The notes under the pieces are model-generated. The model saw only the letters and a program-made list of their open reading frames with translations, was not told the DNA's origin and made no database searches. Shown here in pieces: positions 25,079 through 33,722 of a DNA stretch of 60,771 nucleotides; the stretch's first letter is position 1, and each line of letters opens with the position of its first letter. The position numbers and the translations under genes were made by a program. The stretch is taken from contig JAGAYF010000021.1 in NCBI GenBank assembly GCA_017940605.1, positions 1 through 60,771 of the forward strand, read 5' to 3'. The DNA comes from Bacteroidaceae bacterium. GTDB taxonomy: Bacteria > Bacteroidota > Bacteroidia > Bacteroidales > Bacteroidaceae.

Positions 25079-26656
25079 ATGAAACACAAACTAACTGTTT
25101 TCGCTTTGTCGGCGTTGGTGGCAATGCCGGCCTTTTCGGTAGAACCCCCTACCATGGGATGGAGTTCTTGGAACACCTTTGCCCTCAACATCAATGAGGA
25201 CGTTATCCGCGGCCAGGCCGATGCCATGGTCAGCACGGGCCTGTCGCGCGTGGGCTACAAGTATGTCAATATCGACGACGGATATTGGGATGGGCGCGGT
25301 GCTGACGGCAAGCTGCGCCTGAACACCAAGCTGTTTCCTCACGGTATGCGTTGGCTCACGAATTACATCCATGCCAAGGGGCTGAAGGCAGGAATATACA
25401 GCGACGCGGGCGACAATACCTGCGGTTCGGGCAACAAGCGCGCCTGGGGATTGGGCGTGGGCTTTGCCGGACACGATCAGGAGGACTGCAACCTGTATTT
25501 CAACGACTGGAACTTTGACTTCATCAAGGTGGACTACTGCGGCGGCCGCCACCTGAAGCAGGATGAGCGCATCCGCTATACGGCCATCTCAAACGCGATT
25601 AAGAACACCAAGCGTCCCGATGCGCAGTTCAATGTGTGCCGCTGGGCTTACCCAGGAACGTGGATCTCTGACGTGGCCACCTCGTGGCGTACCACGGGCG
25701 ACATTCGCAGCGAGTGGGCGTCGGTGAAGAAAATCATCAAGGAGAACCTCTATCTGTCGGCCTTCACGGGCGGCGGCCACTACAACGACATGGATATGCT
25801 GGAGATAGGGCGCACGCTGGGGCAGGACGAGGAAATTACCCACATGGTGATGTGGTGTGAGCTGAGCAGCCCGCTGCTCATAGGCTGCGACCTGACCAAG
25901 GTGCCCGAGTTCTCGCTCAATCTCATGAAGAACCGCGAGCTGATAGCCGTGAACCAGGATGTTCTGGGCCTGAGCGCCCCCGTTGTGCAGAGGCAGGGCG
26001 AGGTTTACGTGTTTGCCAAGGACTTGAAGCGGCTGCACGGTCCGCAGCGCGCCGTGGCTGTGTGCAACCTGACCGACGAGGCCCAGACAATCGACGTTTC
26101 GCTCGCCGCCGTGGGCTATGACGGCAGCGTCAAGGTGCGCGACGCCGTGCATGGCAAGGACCTGCCCGACGCAACTGGTGCAATCAAGGTGGACATCCCC
26201 GCCCACGGCAGCCGCATGCTGATTCTCAACGGCACTCAGCGCAACGAGCCCACCCATTACGAGGCTGAGTCGGCGTGGCTCAAGGAATACAACGAGATTG
26301 GCATCCCCGGCAAGGCCGTATTCCATACATCCAATGCCGCTTCGCAGGGAGCCTACGTCGGTTTCCTGGGCAACGGTGTCAATAACTACATGGAGTGGCG
26401 CGATGTGTACAGCAAGAACGGCGGCCGCTACAAGTTGACGTTCAAATACATGTCGGCCGAGCCGCGAGACATGAGACTCGCGGTCAATGGGGCTTTCGTA
26501 AAGGAGTTTACGGGGCTTGTGAGCGGCCATTACACGGATAAGATCTCCGAATGCTCGGTTGAGGTGGATTTGAAGAAAGGTTACAACACCGTTCGCCTGT
26601 CCAATCCCACGGCTTGGGCTCCCAATATTGACTGCGTCGAGGTTACGAAGCTCTGA
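25079..26656 (+). CDS. Secreted alpha-galactosidase, GH27, with C-terminal CBM
   Basis: 525 residues: signal peptide (about 1-20), GH27 TIM barrel (about 21-310), a beta-sandwich C domain (about 310-390), and a carbohydrate-binding module of the CBM6/35 type (about 398-525, starting at HYEAESAWL). GH27 hallmarks are MGWSSWNTF, the nucleophile Asp152 in FIKVDYCGG and the acid/base Asp208 in WRTTGDIRSEW. The enzyme removes terminal alpha-1,6-galactose from galactomannan or raffinose-type sugars by a retaining mechanism. It is not in a visible polysaccharide utilisation locus, since no SusC/SusD genes are near. A strong terminator follows. Confidence 0.95.
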   Translation: MKHKLTVFALSALVAMPAFSVEPPTMGWSSWNTFALNINEDVIRGQADAMVSTGLSRVGYKYVNIDDGYWDGRGADGKLRLNTKLFPHGMRWLTNYIHAKGLKAGIYSDAGDNTCGSGNKRAWGLGVGFAGHDQEDCNLYFNDWNFDFIKVDYCGGRHLKQDERIRYTAISNAIKNTKRPDAQFNVCRWAYPGTWISDVATSWRTTGDIRSEWASVKKIIKENLYLSAFTGGGHYNDMDMLEIGRTLGQDEEITHMVMWCELSSPLLIGCDLTKVPEFSLNLMKNRELIAVNQDVLGLSAPVVQRQGEVYVFAKDLKRLHGPQRAVAVCNLTDEAQTIDVSLAAVGYDGSVKVRDAVHGKDLPDATGAIKVDIPAHGSRMLILNGTQRNEPTHYEAESAWLKEYNEIGIPGKAVFHTSNAASQGAYVGFLGNGVNNYMEWRDVYSKNGGRYKLTFKYMSAEPRDMRLAVNGAFVKEFTGLVSGHYTDKISECSVEVDLKKGYNTVRLSNPTAWAPNIDCVEVTKL

Positions 26657-26664
26657 TATCCCAT

Positions 26665-26696
26665 TTTCCCCTGCTCCAAGGCAGGGGAAATTTTTC
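26665..26696 (+). terminator. Rho-independent terminator after the GH27 gene
   Basis: A 10-bp perfect stem, TTTCCCCTGC at 26665-26674 against GCAGGGGAAA at 26681-26690, is followed by TTTTTC. It begins 9 bases after the stop codon. Confidence 0.85.
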
Positions 26697-26721
26697 TTCA
26701 ACGCGGCAGCATCAGTTTTCC

Positions 26722-27354
26722 ATGGATTCCGTCCTTCTTTCAACGGCCTACCTCGCTCCCGTAAGCTACTATTGCAGGCTGGCGGCGCGCAGCCAGATTT
26801 TCTTGGAGCAGTGGGAGCATTACGTAAAGCAGTCCTATCGCAACCGATGCCTGATAGCGACCGCCTCAGGCGTGCAGGCGCTGTGCGTACCCGTGGAACG
26901 CCATTTCTCTCCCCAGTCTCCCATCCGCGACCTGCGCATAAGCGACCACGGAAACTGGCGGCATCAGCACTGGCAGGCACTCCTCACAGCCTATGACCGC
27001 AGTCCCTATTTTGAATACTATGCTGATGATTTGCGACCCTTTTACGAGCGGAAATACGACTACTTGCTGGATTTTAACGAGGCACTTCGGGAAATGCTGT
27101 GCGGCTTGCTGGACATCCATCCCAACGTAAAGCTCACGGAAACCTATGAAGCGCACCCCGCAGCCGAGGACCTGCGGCTTTCCATCCATCCAAAGAATCC
27201 CGCAGCCGATGCAGGTTTCCGCGCAGAGCCCTACTATCAGGTCTTTGCCCAGCGCCACGGTTTCCTGCCCAACCTCAGCGTGGTGGATCTGCTTTTCAAT
27301 CTCGGCCCGGAGGCGATATTCGTCCTGCAAAAGGGGATCGTGCCGCCTGCATAG
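26722..27354 (+). CDS. WbqC-family protein
   Basis: 210 residues with the start LLSTAYLAPVSYYCRLA, the segment YRNRCLIATASGVQALCVPVE and SVVDLLFNLGPEA near the end, all typical of the WbqC family. Members occur in O-antigen clusters or alone and may be involved in amino-sugar transfer, but no reaction is proven. It begins 25 bases after the GH27 terminator with no recognisable -7 box of its own, so read-through is likely. It converges on the LOG gene, with 21 bases between the stop codons. Confidence 0.88.
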   Translation: MDSVLLSTAYLAPVSYYCRLAARSQIFLEQWEHYVKQSYRNRCLIATASGVQALCVPVERHFSPQSPIRDLRISDHGNWRHQHWQALLTAYDRSPYFEYYADDLRPFYERKYDYLLDFNEALREMLCGLLDIHPNVKLTETYEAHPAAEDLRLSIHPKNPAADAGFRAEPYYQVFAQRHGFLPNLSVVDLLFNLGPEAIFVLQKGIVPPA

Positions 27355-27375
27355 GCACGGCAGCCCGCGAAAACG

Positions 27376-27912
27376 CTATCTCAGGATTTCCGTCAGCTGT
27401 GCGAAATCGCTTACTTCCTGCAAGAAATCCTCTGTCGGGCGGTAAATGAGTTTCTGCCGGCGCAAGTCGTCCAGCAAGTGCAGGAAACTGTCCCAGCAGT
27501 GGCCCACGTTGTAGAGCAGGACGCGCTTGGTGTGCTCTCCCACGGTTGCGGCCGCCACGACGCTGAGTACCTCGTCAAGCGTGCCTATTCCGCCGGGCAG
27601 TGCCACCAGTATGTCGCTCTCCTGCAGCAGTGTCTGCTTCCTGTCGGCCATGTTGGCGCAGTAGAATGCGGTGTCGACGGCATCCGATACGTGCATGTGG
27701 CCATATTCAGCCCCTTGCGGAATAACGCCGACCACGTGGCCGCCGTTTTTCCTGACCGATTGCGCCAGCTGCTCCATCAATCCCATGGCGTTGCCACCAT
27801 AGACAAGGGTCTTGCCCTGTTGGCCTATCCATTGTCCCAGCCTGAGCGCGGCTTCCACGTAGGCAGGGTCGATGTCGCTGTTTGATGAGAGAAAAACGCC
27901 TATTCTTTCCAT
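27376..27912 (-). CDS. LOG-family protein (cytokinin-type nucleotide phosphoribohydrolase)
   Basis: 178 residues, a single Rossmann-like domain. The family signature PGGIGTLDE, with the catalytic Glu, is at residues 106-114, and the second conserved stretch GGNAMGLM is near residue 40. LOG proteins hydrolyse the N-glycosidic bond of nucleoside monophosphates. The TIGR00730 group was once annotated as lysine decarboxylase. The physiological substrate in Bacteroidota is not settled. It is divergent from the thioredoxin fusion gene. Confidence 0.92.
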   Translation of the reverse strand: MERIGVFLSSNSDIDPAYVEAALRLGQWIGQQGKTLVYGGNAMGLMEQLAQSVRKNGGHVVGVIPQGAEYGHMHVSDAVDTAFYCANMADRKQTLLQESDILVALPGGIGTLDEVLSVVAAATVGEHTKRVLLYNVGHCWDSFLHLLDDLRRQKLIYRPTEDFLQEVSDFAQLTEILR

Positions 27913-27966
27913 TGTGAACCTGGGTTAAAGATGAATTGCACGGGGAAAACGCCCCCGATGCAGGTC

Positions 27967-27974
27967 CAAAGTTA
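27967..27974 (-). promoter_or_regulatory. -7 box of the LOG gene
   Basis: TAACTTTG on the minus strand, 55 bases before the ATG at 27912. Confidence 0.6.
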
Positions 27975-28047
27975 CGAAAAACGGGCCGGATGGCTTCCCC
28001 AAGGCTCATTTTATTTGCATTTGCAGATGTAAAAATGTGATTTTTCG

Positions 28048-28055
28048 TACTTTTG
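28048..28055 (+). promoter_or_regulatory. -7 box of the thioredoxin-fusion gene
   Basis: TACTTTTG on the plus strand, 29 bases before the ATG at 28084. TTTG at 28020-28023 is about 24 bases upstream, slightly farther than usual. Confidence 0.6.
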
Positions 28056-28083
28056 CAGCGTTTATGCCGATTAAAAAGAAATA

Positions 28084-29160
28084 ATGATGAGAAAGAAAAT
28101 CCTATGCCTGCTGTTTCCGGTGCTCTGCCTTGGCACAGCGGCTGCGCAAAGCGTGGATGACATGGTGGACCGCCTATTGAAGGAACACGATTCCGTGCGG
28201 TTGATGGACATATACAAGTCCTGCTTCCAGGACTTCATGGGGGCGGAACACGTGGTGGGCAACCGCGAGCAGGCCCGTGCCTACCTGGATAAGGAACTCA
28301 GTGAAACAGACACCGACGACATGCGACAGTGGTACTATGAGCCGTGCGGGACGGACAGCAACTACTTCCGCGTGAGCCTGCGCGCCGTCAAGGAAAAAGT
28401 CATCACGGCCGATGCCCTCCTGGATGCCTTTGTGCGCAGTGCCAACCGCACGCCGCGTCCCTCGGTCCAGGCCTGGCGCAAACGGTGGCAGCAAATCGAG
28501 GACGTCATCAGCGGCATGCACCTGTCCCTGCCGCTGTACTGGGAGGACAGCGCGTTCCTGGACAGCCTGCTGGCGGCGGGACAATATGCCGTCAGCCACA
28601 GCGACGGCTACCGCAGGGCCAACCATCCGCACTACCGCATTGTGGCGCGCGACATCTTTGAAAAGGAACTGCAGCCCCTGCTGGAAACCTACCAGCGGGC
28701 CGACAAAAACGGATACATCGTCTTTGAGGGCGACACGTGCCCCGACTTTACGGTGCGCCTCACCGACGGGCGCAGCCTGAGGCTGTCTGCGCTGCGCGGC
28801 CGCGTGGTGATGCTCCAGTTTACGGCCTCATGGTGCAGCGTGTGCCGCAGGGAGATGCCCTTCATCGAGCGCGACATCTGGCAACGCCACAAGGACGACC
28901 CCAATTTCGTGCTTATCGGCATTGACCGCGACGAACCGCTGGAAAAGGTGCAGGCCTTTGCCAGAGCCACAGGCGTGACCTACCCTCTGGGGCTTGACCC
29001 GGGGGCCGACATCTATGCCAAGTTTGCGCTGCGCCAGTCGGGCATTACGCGCAACGTGCTGGTGGGGCGCGACGGTACGATCATCAAGCGCACGCGCCTG
29101 TATAAGGAAGACGAATTCCGCTCGCTGGTCGAGGCCATTGACCACGAACTGGGCCGTTAG
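28084..29160 (+). CDS. Secreted two-domain protein: unknown N-domain fused to TlpA-type thioredoxin
   Basis: 358 residues. A signal peptide ends near ALAQ-like GTAAAQ (residue 22). Residues about 23-205 form a mostly helical domain (YKSCFQDFMGAEHVV, YEPCGTDSNYFRVSL) that I know only as a conserved Bacteroidales region without assigned function. Residues about 215-358 are a TlpA/ResA-like thioredoxin fold with the active site CSVC at 251-254, preceded by FTASW. A reducing or disulfide-shuffling role in the periplasm is expected, perhaps acting on the fused domain's own target. It stands alone, followed by a terminator made from a repeat unit. Confidence 0.85.
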   Translation: MMRKKILCLLFPVLCLGTAAAQSVDDMVDRLLKEHDSVRLMDIYKSCFQDFMGAEHVVGNREQARAYLDKELSETDTDDMRQWYYEPCGTDSNYFRVSLRAVKEKVITADALLDAFVRSANRTPRPSVQAWRKRWQQIEDVISGMHLSLPLYWEDSAFLDSLLAAGQYAVSHSDGYRRANHPHYRIVARDIFEKELQPLLETYQRADKNGYIVFEGDTCPDFTVRLTDGRSLRLSALRGRVVMLQFTASWCSVCRREMPFIERDIWQRHKDDPNFVLIGIDRDEPLEKVQAFARATGVTYPLGLDPGADIYAKFALRQSGITRNVLVGRDGTIIKRTRLYKEDEFRSLVEAIDHELGR

Positions 29161-29220
29161 GCGGCCGTTCTACGCCTGCAGCCCGACAGTGAGGCCGATA
29201 ATCAGGACATTCCGAAAGCG

Positions 29221-29317
29221 CAAGGCGTAAAAAGTGGGCCAACAGGGCGTGAAAGCGATGCCAACGAGGCCTGAAAAATTTCACGCAAGGCGTAAAAAAT
29301 CATTTTTACGCCTTGCG
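29221..29317 (-). repeat. Phased intergenic array, copy 5, with a palindromic head
   Basis: On the minus strand the units start at 29293 (ACGCCTTG), 29272 (marker AGGCCTC), 29250 (ACGCCCTG) and 29228 (ACGCCTTG), giving spacings of 21, 22 and 22 bp. Directly beyond the head unit the same core recurs in inverted orientation at 29308-29315, so the end of the array is a perfect palindrome. It lies in the 314-base gap before the Wzi-like gene. Besides the terminator and that gene's -7 box nothing else is seen there. Confidence 0.87.
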
Positions 29318-29323
29318 TTTTTT
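29284..29323 (+). terminator. Terminator formed by two opposed repeat units
   Basis: A 15-bp perfect stem (CGCAAGGCGTAAAAA at 29284-29298, its complement at 29303-29317), a four-base loop and a TTTTTTC tail make a textbook Rho-independent terminator for the thioredoxin-fusion gene upstream. Confidence 0.82.
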
Positions 29324-29433
29324 CGTTATCTCGTTTCGGTTGATTGTCAGCGGATTATGATTTTCTGTAATGTGAGGGATATTTTTTGTCCAACTTTGGG
29401 GGCGTGTTTTCTGTCTGTTTGAAAAATATTATT

Positions 29434-29441
29434 TACCTTTG
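29434..29441 (+). promoter_or_regulatory. -7 box of the Wzi-like gene
   Basis: TACCTTTG on the plus strand, 34 bases before the ATG at 29475. It overlaps the longer in-frame ATG at 29439, which is therefore not used. Confidence 0.65.
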
Positions 29442-29474
29442 TTTGCACAAAATAACATTGAACAAGAGTATCTG

Positions 29475-31052
29475 ATGAGACGACTGCCTTTGCTCTTGCC
29501 GTGGGTGTGCCTGCTCATGTGGCGGCCCGCCCAGGCCGACCAGGGACTGAAGCGGCTGACGACTGACGTGGAGTACCTGCTGGAGGCGCAGGCCACGGCA
29601 TCGAGCGACCGCACGCCCCTGTGGCTGAATGCCAATAAGTTTGGACTGAGTTCGCTGGACCGTACCAACGGCTACGGCCGTGCTTCGCTGGTGCGTCCCC
29701 TGCGTGCCGACACGCTGCGCCGCTGGGGCGTGGGCTACGGGGTCGACGTGGCCGTGCCCTTCCATTTCAGCAGCAACGTGGTCGTGCAGCAGGCCTTTGT
29801 GGAGGGCCGCTGGTGGCACGCCGCGCTGACCGTGGGCAGCAAGGAATGGCTCATGGAGCTATACAACAACGAACTGAGCAGCGGGGCACAGACATTGGGC
29901 ATCAACGCGCGCCCCGTACCCCAGGTCAGGCTGTCCCTGCCGCAGTACTGGACGCTGCCCGTCGGCAACGACTGGATTCACGTGAAGGGACATGTGGCCT
30001 TTGGCCGCATGAGCGACGACAACTGGCAGCATGATTTTACGCAATACCGGACGGACTATACCGACAGGCTGCTCTATCACAGCAAGGCCGGCTACCTAAA
30101 GATAGGAAACGAGGAGCGTTTCTTCCCATGGTCGCTGGAACTGGGTTTGGAGATGGCTACGCAGTTTGGAGGCACGGCCCACCTGATGCAGCCCGACGGC
30201 ACGGTGGCCACGGTGCAGGGCGGAACGGGATGGAAAGACTACTGGCATGCCTTCCTGCCCGGCGGCAATGATGCCGTTGAAACGGGCACGGCCTATGAGA
30301 ACATTGAGGGCAACCAACTGGGCAGCTGGATGCTCAGGCTGAACTATGAGGGCGATTTGTGGGATGTCCATCTGTACGGAGAGCATTTCTTTGAGGACCA
30401 CTCCTCCATGTTCATGCTCGACTATGACGGATACGGCCAGGGAGACGCATGGAACGCGCGCGCCAAGCGGCGGTATTTCATGTATGACCTGAAGGACATG
30501 ATGTTGGGTGCTGAACTGAACTGGAAGTACGGAACATGGCTGCGCTCACTGCTGCTGGAGTACATATACACCAAGTACCAGAGCGGCCCGGTCTATCACG
30601 ACCACGGCCCGGGCATGAGCGACCACCTTGGCGGCGTGGACGACTACTACAACCATGGCATCTACCCGGGTTGGCAGCACTGGGGGCAGGTCATGGGCAA
30701 TCCGCTGTACCGTTCCCCCCTGTACAACGGCGACAACAGCATCATGTCGAAGAACAACCGCTTCTGGGCTTTCCATCTGGGGGCGAGCGGCCAGCCCACC
30801 GAGGCATTGCACTACCGTTTGCTGGCCACCTTTCAGCAAAGTTTCGGGACATACCTGCAGCCCTACCGCAAGCCCTATAGCAATGCCTACGGGCTGGCCG
30901 AGGTAACCTATGCTCCGCAGAACAAATGGCGAGGGTGGAGCGTAAGGGGCGCTTTAGGACTGGATTTTGGAAAGACCGTGGGCTGCAATCAGGGATTTCA
31001 GCTGACCATAGCCCGGCGGGGAATATTCAATAAAACATGGAGAGAGGAATGA
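29475..31052 (+). CDS. Capsule assembly Wzi-family outer-membrane protein
   Basis: 525 residues from the ATG at 29475, chosen because the -7 box covers the earlier ATG. A short signal peptide ends near PAQA. The opening SSDRTPLWLNANKFGLSSL and the alternating strands rich in Tyr, Trp and Gly are typical of the Caps_assemb_Wzi family, beta-barrels of about 18 strands. In enterics Wzi binds capsular polysaccharide at the cell surface; Bacteroidota members may do the same or act as porins. The C-terminal KTWREE differs from the usual terminal aromatic residue of a barrel. It is coupled by an ATGA overlap to the next gene. Confidence 0.85.
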   Translation: MRRLPLLLPWVCLLMWRPAQADQGLKRLTTDVEYLLEAQATASSDRTPLWLNANKFGLSSLDRTNGYGRASLVRPLRADTLRRWGVGYGVDVAVPFHFSSNVVVQQAFVEGRWWHAALTVGSKEWLMELYNNELSSGAQTLGINARPVPQVRLSLPQYWTLPVGNDWIHVKGHVAFGRMSDDNWQHDFTQYRTDYTDRLLYHSKAGYLKIGNEERFFPWSLELGLEMATQFGGTAHLMQPDGTVATVQGGTGWKDYWHAFLPGGNDAVETGTAYENIEGNQLGSWMLRLNYEGDLWDVHLYGEHFFEDHSSMFMLDYDGYGQGDAWNARAKRRYFMYDLKDMMLGAELNWKYGTWLRSLLLEYIYTKYQSGPVYHDHGPGMSDHLGGVDDYYNHGIYPGWQHWGQVMGNPLYRSPLYNGDNSIMSKNNRFWAFHLGASGQPTEALHYRLLATFQQSFGTYLQPYRKPYSNAYGLAEVTYAPQNKWRGWSVRGALGLDFGKTVGCNQGFQLTIARRGIFNKTWREE

Positions 31053-31483
31053 GGCACATACCATTTGTAATGGCACTGGCGGCAGCCCTTGTGTGGCTGG
31101 GCAGTTGTACGTTGGAACACTCTGATAACGGAAAGCTGGACGGTTTTTGGTTTCTGAACAGCATTGACACGATGGCGACCGGCGGCAGGAAGCAGATGGA
31201 CGCAAGCCAGGTGACTTGGGGCTTTCAGCACCGTTTGCTGGAGGTGCGTACGGGCGAGGGCGACGCGTTCTATTTCCGTTTTGCCCAAAGCACAGATTCG
31301 CTCATCCTGTCGCATCCCGTTCAGTATGCAGGCCAGGGTGTGGAGACTGTGCTGGAAAGTGCAGGGCTGCTGCAGCCCTGGGGCGTGAACCGGCTGGAGG
31401 AGCATTTTTCCTTTGTCAAGCTGTCGGGAAGCAAGATGGTGCTGCAATCAACCGAGCTCCGCCTGAATTTTACCAAGTTATAG
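31049..31483 (+). CDS. Small lipocalin-like lipoprotein
   Basis: 144 residues from the ATG at 31049, which overlaps the Wzi-like stop in an ATGA junction; an upstream in-frame ATG at 31037 is less likely. The leader ends in VWLGSC, a lipobox. The remainder (LDGFWFLNSIDTM, then strands to LRLNFTKL) has the length and strand pattern of the lipocalin-like domains found in Bacteroidales lipoproteins. No ligand can be named. Coupling with the barrel gene suggests a shared outer-membrane function. The next gene is convergent; the 76 bases between them hold no evident terminator. Confidence 0.75.
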   Translation: MRHIPFVMALAAALVWLGSCTLEHSDNGKLDGFWFLNSIDTMATGGRKQMDASQVTWGFQHRLLEVRTGEGDAFYFRFAQSTDSLILSHPVQYAGQGVETVLESAGLLQPWGVNRLEEHFSFVKLSGSKMVLQSTELRLNFTKL

Positions 31484-31559
31484 GGGTTCGCTCCTTTTTC
31501 TGCAAAATTATTCCTACGACAATTTAGTGGAATTCCTGTTGGAAAAAATAGGATAGCCC

Positions 31560-33620
31560 TCAGCGCACGGGGAAAGCCGCGATGCGGAGCGTGGTGCAGC
31601 CGTAGGGAATGAGTTCTATGGGCTCACCCTCATCCTGTCGGGCACGTTCCTGATTATAATAGGCGATAGGTCCTGTGCTTCCGTTGTACATGTGCCATTC
31701 GGGCAGGCGCAGGCCGCGCGTTCGCAAGGTAATGGGGGCATTATCTACGTTCCAAGGATATTCTTGCGTGGTATGCTTCACTACTTCAAAGTCCTTCTGG
31801 ATGCTTTCGGCCTGGCGCAACACGTCTTTCTTGAGTGCGTAGTTCCATGGCGACTCAGTGGTCACCTCCCAGTACTTTTTTCCGTAGGCAATGTGCTCCG
31901 ATTCCTTGAAATCATGCTGTTTCCAAGTTTCTTGCAGCTTTAGGGCGTAGACTAATGGGCCGCGCTCGATGGCTGCACTGCCGCCGTACCAATAGCTTAC
32001 CTGTACGTCGGCGGGAAACTCTACTGTGAGAACATCGCCCGCTTTCCAGGTCCGTTCTATTGTGGCCAATGTTCCGGCTTTGGCTCCTACGCTGAGCATT
32101 TGCCCGTTCAGTGTGATTTTTGCGTGCTTGCACCAGCCTGGAATGCGGCAGCGGAAAGGGAATGTCAACTCTTTTTGCTTTTTGTCCTCAAAGGAAAAAT
32201 GGAAAGTCACGGTTTCGTCAAACGGATAAGCCGTTTCTTCCTGTATGCACACCCTTTTGCCTCCTGCAACGGCCGTACTTACGCTGGATGGAGCGTAGGC
32301 CACTGCTGCCAATCCCTCATCTGGCGTGGCGTACCAAAGGTGCTGCGTCAATTTGGGCCATCCCTGATGCATGTTGCTGGTGCAGCAGGCATATCCGTTG
32401 AGTACGCCGAACAGGATGTCGGTGTCGGTGTGGGGAGTGGAGAATTGGCGCACGGCGCGGGTGCATGCCACCTGGTTTACTTGCTGGTAGTACTGGCGCG
32501 CCGTGTAGTCGTCGTTGGCTTGCGTGGGCAGCGCGTTATATGCCACGCGTTCCAAGTGGTCGGCCCAGCGCATGTCGCCTGTTATCTCAGTTATGGCCTC
32601 CAATGAGTACATCATTTCCACGGCGGTACAAAGTTCGGAACCGCAGGTCGGGTCTCCGAAACGCAGCCGCTCGTCGCCGCCCCACAGTCCCGTGGGCAAG
32701 CCGATGGTGTTCCTCATGTCTTTCACCGCTTTGTCCAATGCGCGTATGTGTTGGGCGTCTTTGTCGTACTGGTAGTAGACTGCGGGCTCTTTGAATCCTT
32801 GTCCCAAGTTGACGCAGTGCAGACTGTGCTGGCGGCTCAGGTGATCGCCGTGCAGGAACACGCCTGTCCAGTCGTGGGTTTGCTTGTGAATGAGTTCGCC
32901 GAGGTTCAAAAGGAATTTTTCGCCCGTTATGTTGTACAGCCAGTACACCATCATGAGGTTGTCGCCGCCGCGGCGTTCACCCCAAAAGGTCCAATGCCCC
33001 AGGTTGTGCTTGGGAAGCTCACGCAGTTGGTATTGGAAATAGCGGGTCATGAAGGGAATGACGCGCTCATCGCCTGTGGCGGTATAGTACTGCTGCATGA
33101 TTTTCAGAACCACCATCTTGGGCCACCAATCCTGCGCGTTGTTGCGCTGCAGTCCTGGTTCGTTGGGGCGGTCCTCCGATGGGCCGAAGTACCCATCCTC
33201 TCTCTGCGAGGCCAATGCCCATTCTATCCATGGCTGCACCTTTTCCTTCAGTTGTGCGTCGTTGAGAATGTAGGCTAAGGGTAGCAATCCGTCAATCCAG
33301 TACGGTCCGCGTTCCCACACGTCGCCATCGCCGCCCAGCCAACCGTTGCGCGGGCCCATTACCTGGGGGTATATTTCATCGAGATGCCCCGTCAGGCCGT
33401 CCCGCATGCGTTCCAATTGCTGCTTGAGCCAGCCATCGGCCCTTACTTCGCCCAAATTGAGCTCCAGCAAAGGCTTTTGCAGGAGCGGAGCTTTGTTCTG
33501 CCGGTGTTCCGACGAGGGTAAAATGGGTTTGTGGGCAGCTTGCTTGCCTCGTGCCGAGAGGGTGGCGAACCCACACCATGCGGCCACAAAAAATAAGAGC
33601 ACATTTCGTAAAGTATTCAT
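31560..33620 (-). CDS. GH127-family beta-L-arabinofuranosidase-like enzyme
   Basis: 686 residues with a signal peptide (about 1-24). An alpha/alpha barrel (about 60-460) is followed by beta-sandwich domains. The zinc-thiolate active site known from the Bifidobacterium enzyme HypBA1 is complete: Glu329 and Cys331 in CGSELCTAVEMM, and Cys412-Cys413 in GYACCTSNMHQGWPK, with Cys413 corresponding to the zinc-bound/nucleophile position. GH127 members remove beta-L-arabinofuranose from plant glycoproteins or related glycans by a cysteine-based retaining mechanism. The exact substrate here is inference. It is divergent from the C10 peptidase gene, with a promoter for each. Confidence 0.93.
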   Translation of the reverse strand: MNTLRNVLLFFVAAWCGFATLSARGKQAAHKPILPSSEHRQNKAPLLQKPLLELNLGEVRADGWLKQQLERMRDGLTGHLDEIYPQVMGPRNGWLGGDGDVWERGPYWIDGLLPLAYILNDAQLKEKVQPWIEWALASQREDGYFGPSEDRPNEPGLQRNNAQDWWPKMVVLKIMQQYYTATGDERVIPFMTRYFQYQLRELPKHNLGHWTFWGERRGGDNLMMVYWLYNITGEKFLLNLGELIHKQTHDWTGVFLHGDHLSRQHSLHCVNLGQGFKEPAVYYQYDKDAQHIRALDKAVKDMRNTIGLPTGLWGGDERLRFGDPTCGSELCTAVEMMYSLEAITEITGDMRWADHLERVAYNALPTQANDDYTARQYYQQVNQVACTRAVRQFSTPHTDTDILFGVLNGYACCTSNMHQGWPKLTQHLWYATPDEGLAAVAYAPSSVSTAVAGGKRVCIQEETAYPFDETVTFHFSFEDKKQKELTFPFRCRIPGWCKHAKITLNGQMLSVGAKAGTLATIERTWKAGDVLTVEFPADVQVSYWYGGSAAIERGPLVYALKLQETWKQHDFKESEHIAYGKKYWEVTTESPWNYALKKDVLRQAESIQKDFEVVKHTTQEYPWNVDNAPITLRTRGLRLPEWHMYNGSTGPIAYYNQERARQDEGEPIELIPYGCTTLRIAAFPVR

Positions 33621-33641
33621 ATAATTGAGGTTTTATTTTGA

Positions 33642-33649
33642 CAAAGATA
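33642..33649 (-). promoter_or_regulatory. -7 box of the GH127 gene
   Basis: TATCTTTG on the minus strand, 22 bases before the ATG at 33620. Confidence 0.62.
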
Positions 33650-33692
33650 CGTAAAAATCGCAATACGCCGTTAAAAAGCGGATTTTTTTATC

Positions 33693-33700
33693 TACTTTTG
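33693..33700 (+). promoter_or_regulatory. -7 box of the C10 peptidase gene
   Basis: TACTTTTG on the plus strand, 23 bases before the ATG at 33723. Confidence 0.62.
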
Positions 33701-33722
33701 CAAAATATTAAACTAACAGACA

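Noticed and set aside
25589..26980. 463-codon minus-strand frame across the GH27/WbqC junction
   Set aside because: It runs antisense through the GH27 coding sequence and its terminator; no recognisable protein features.
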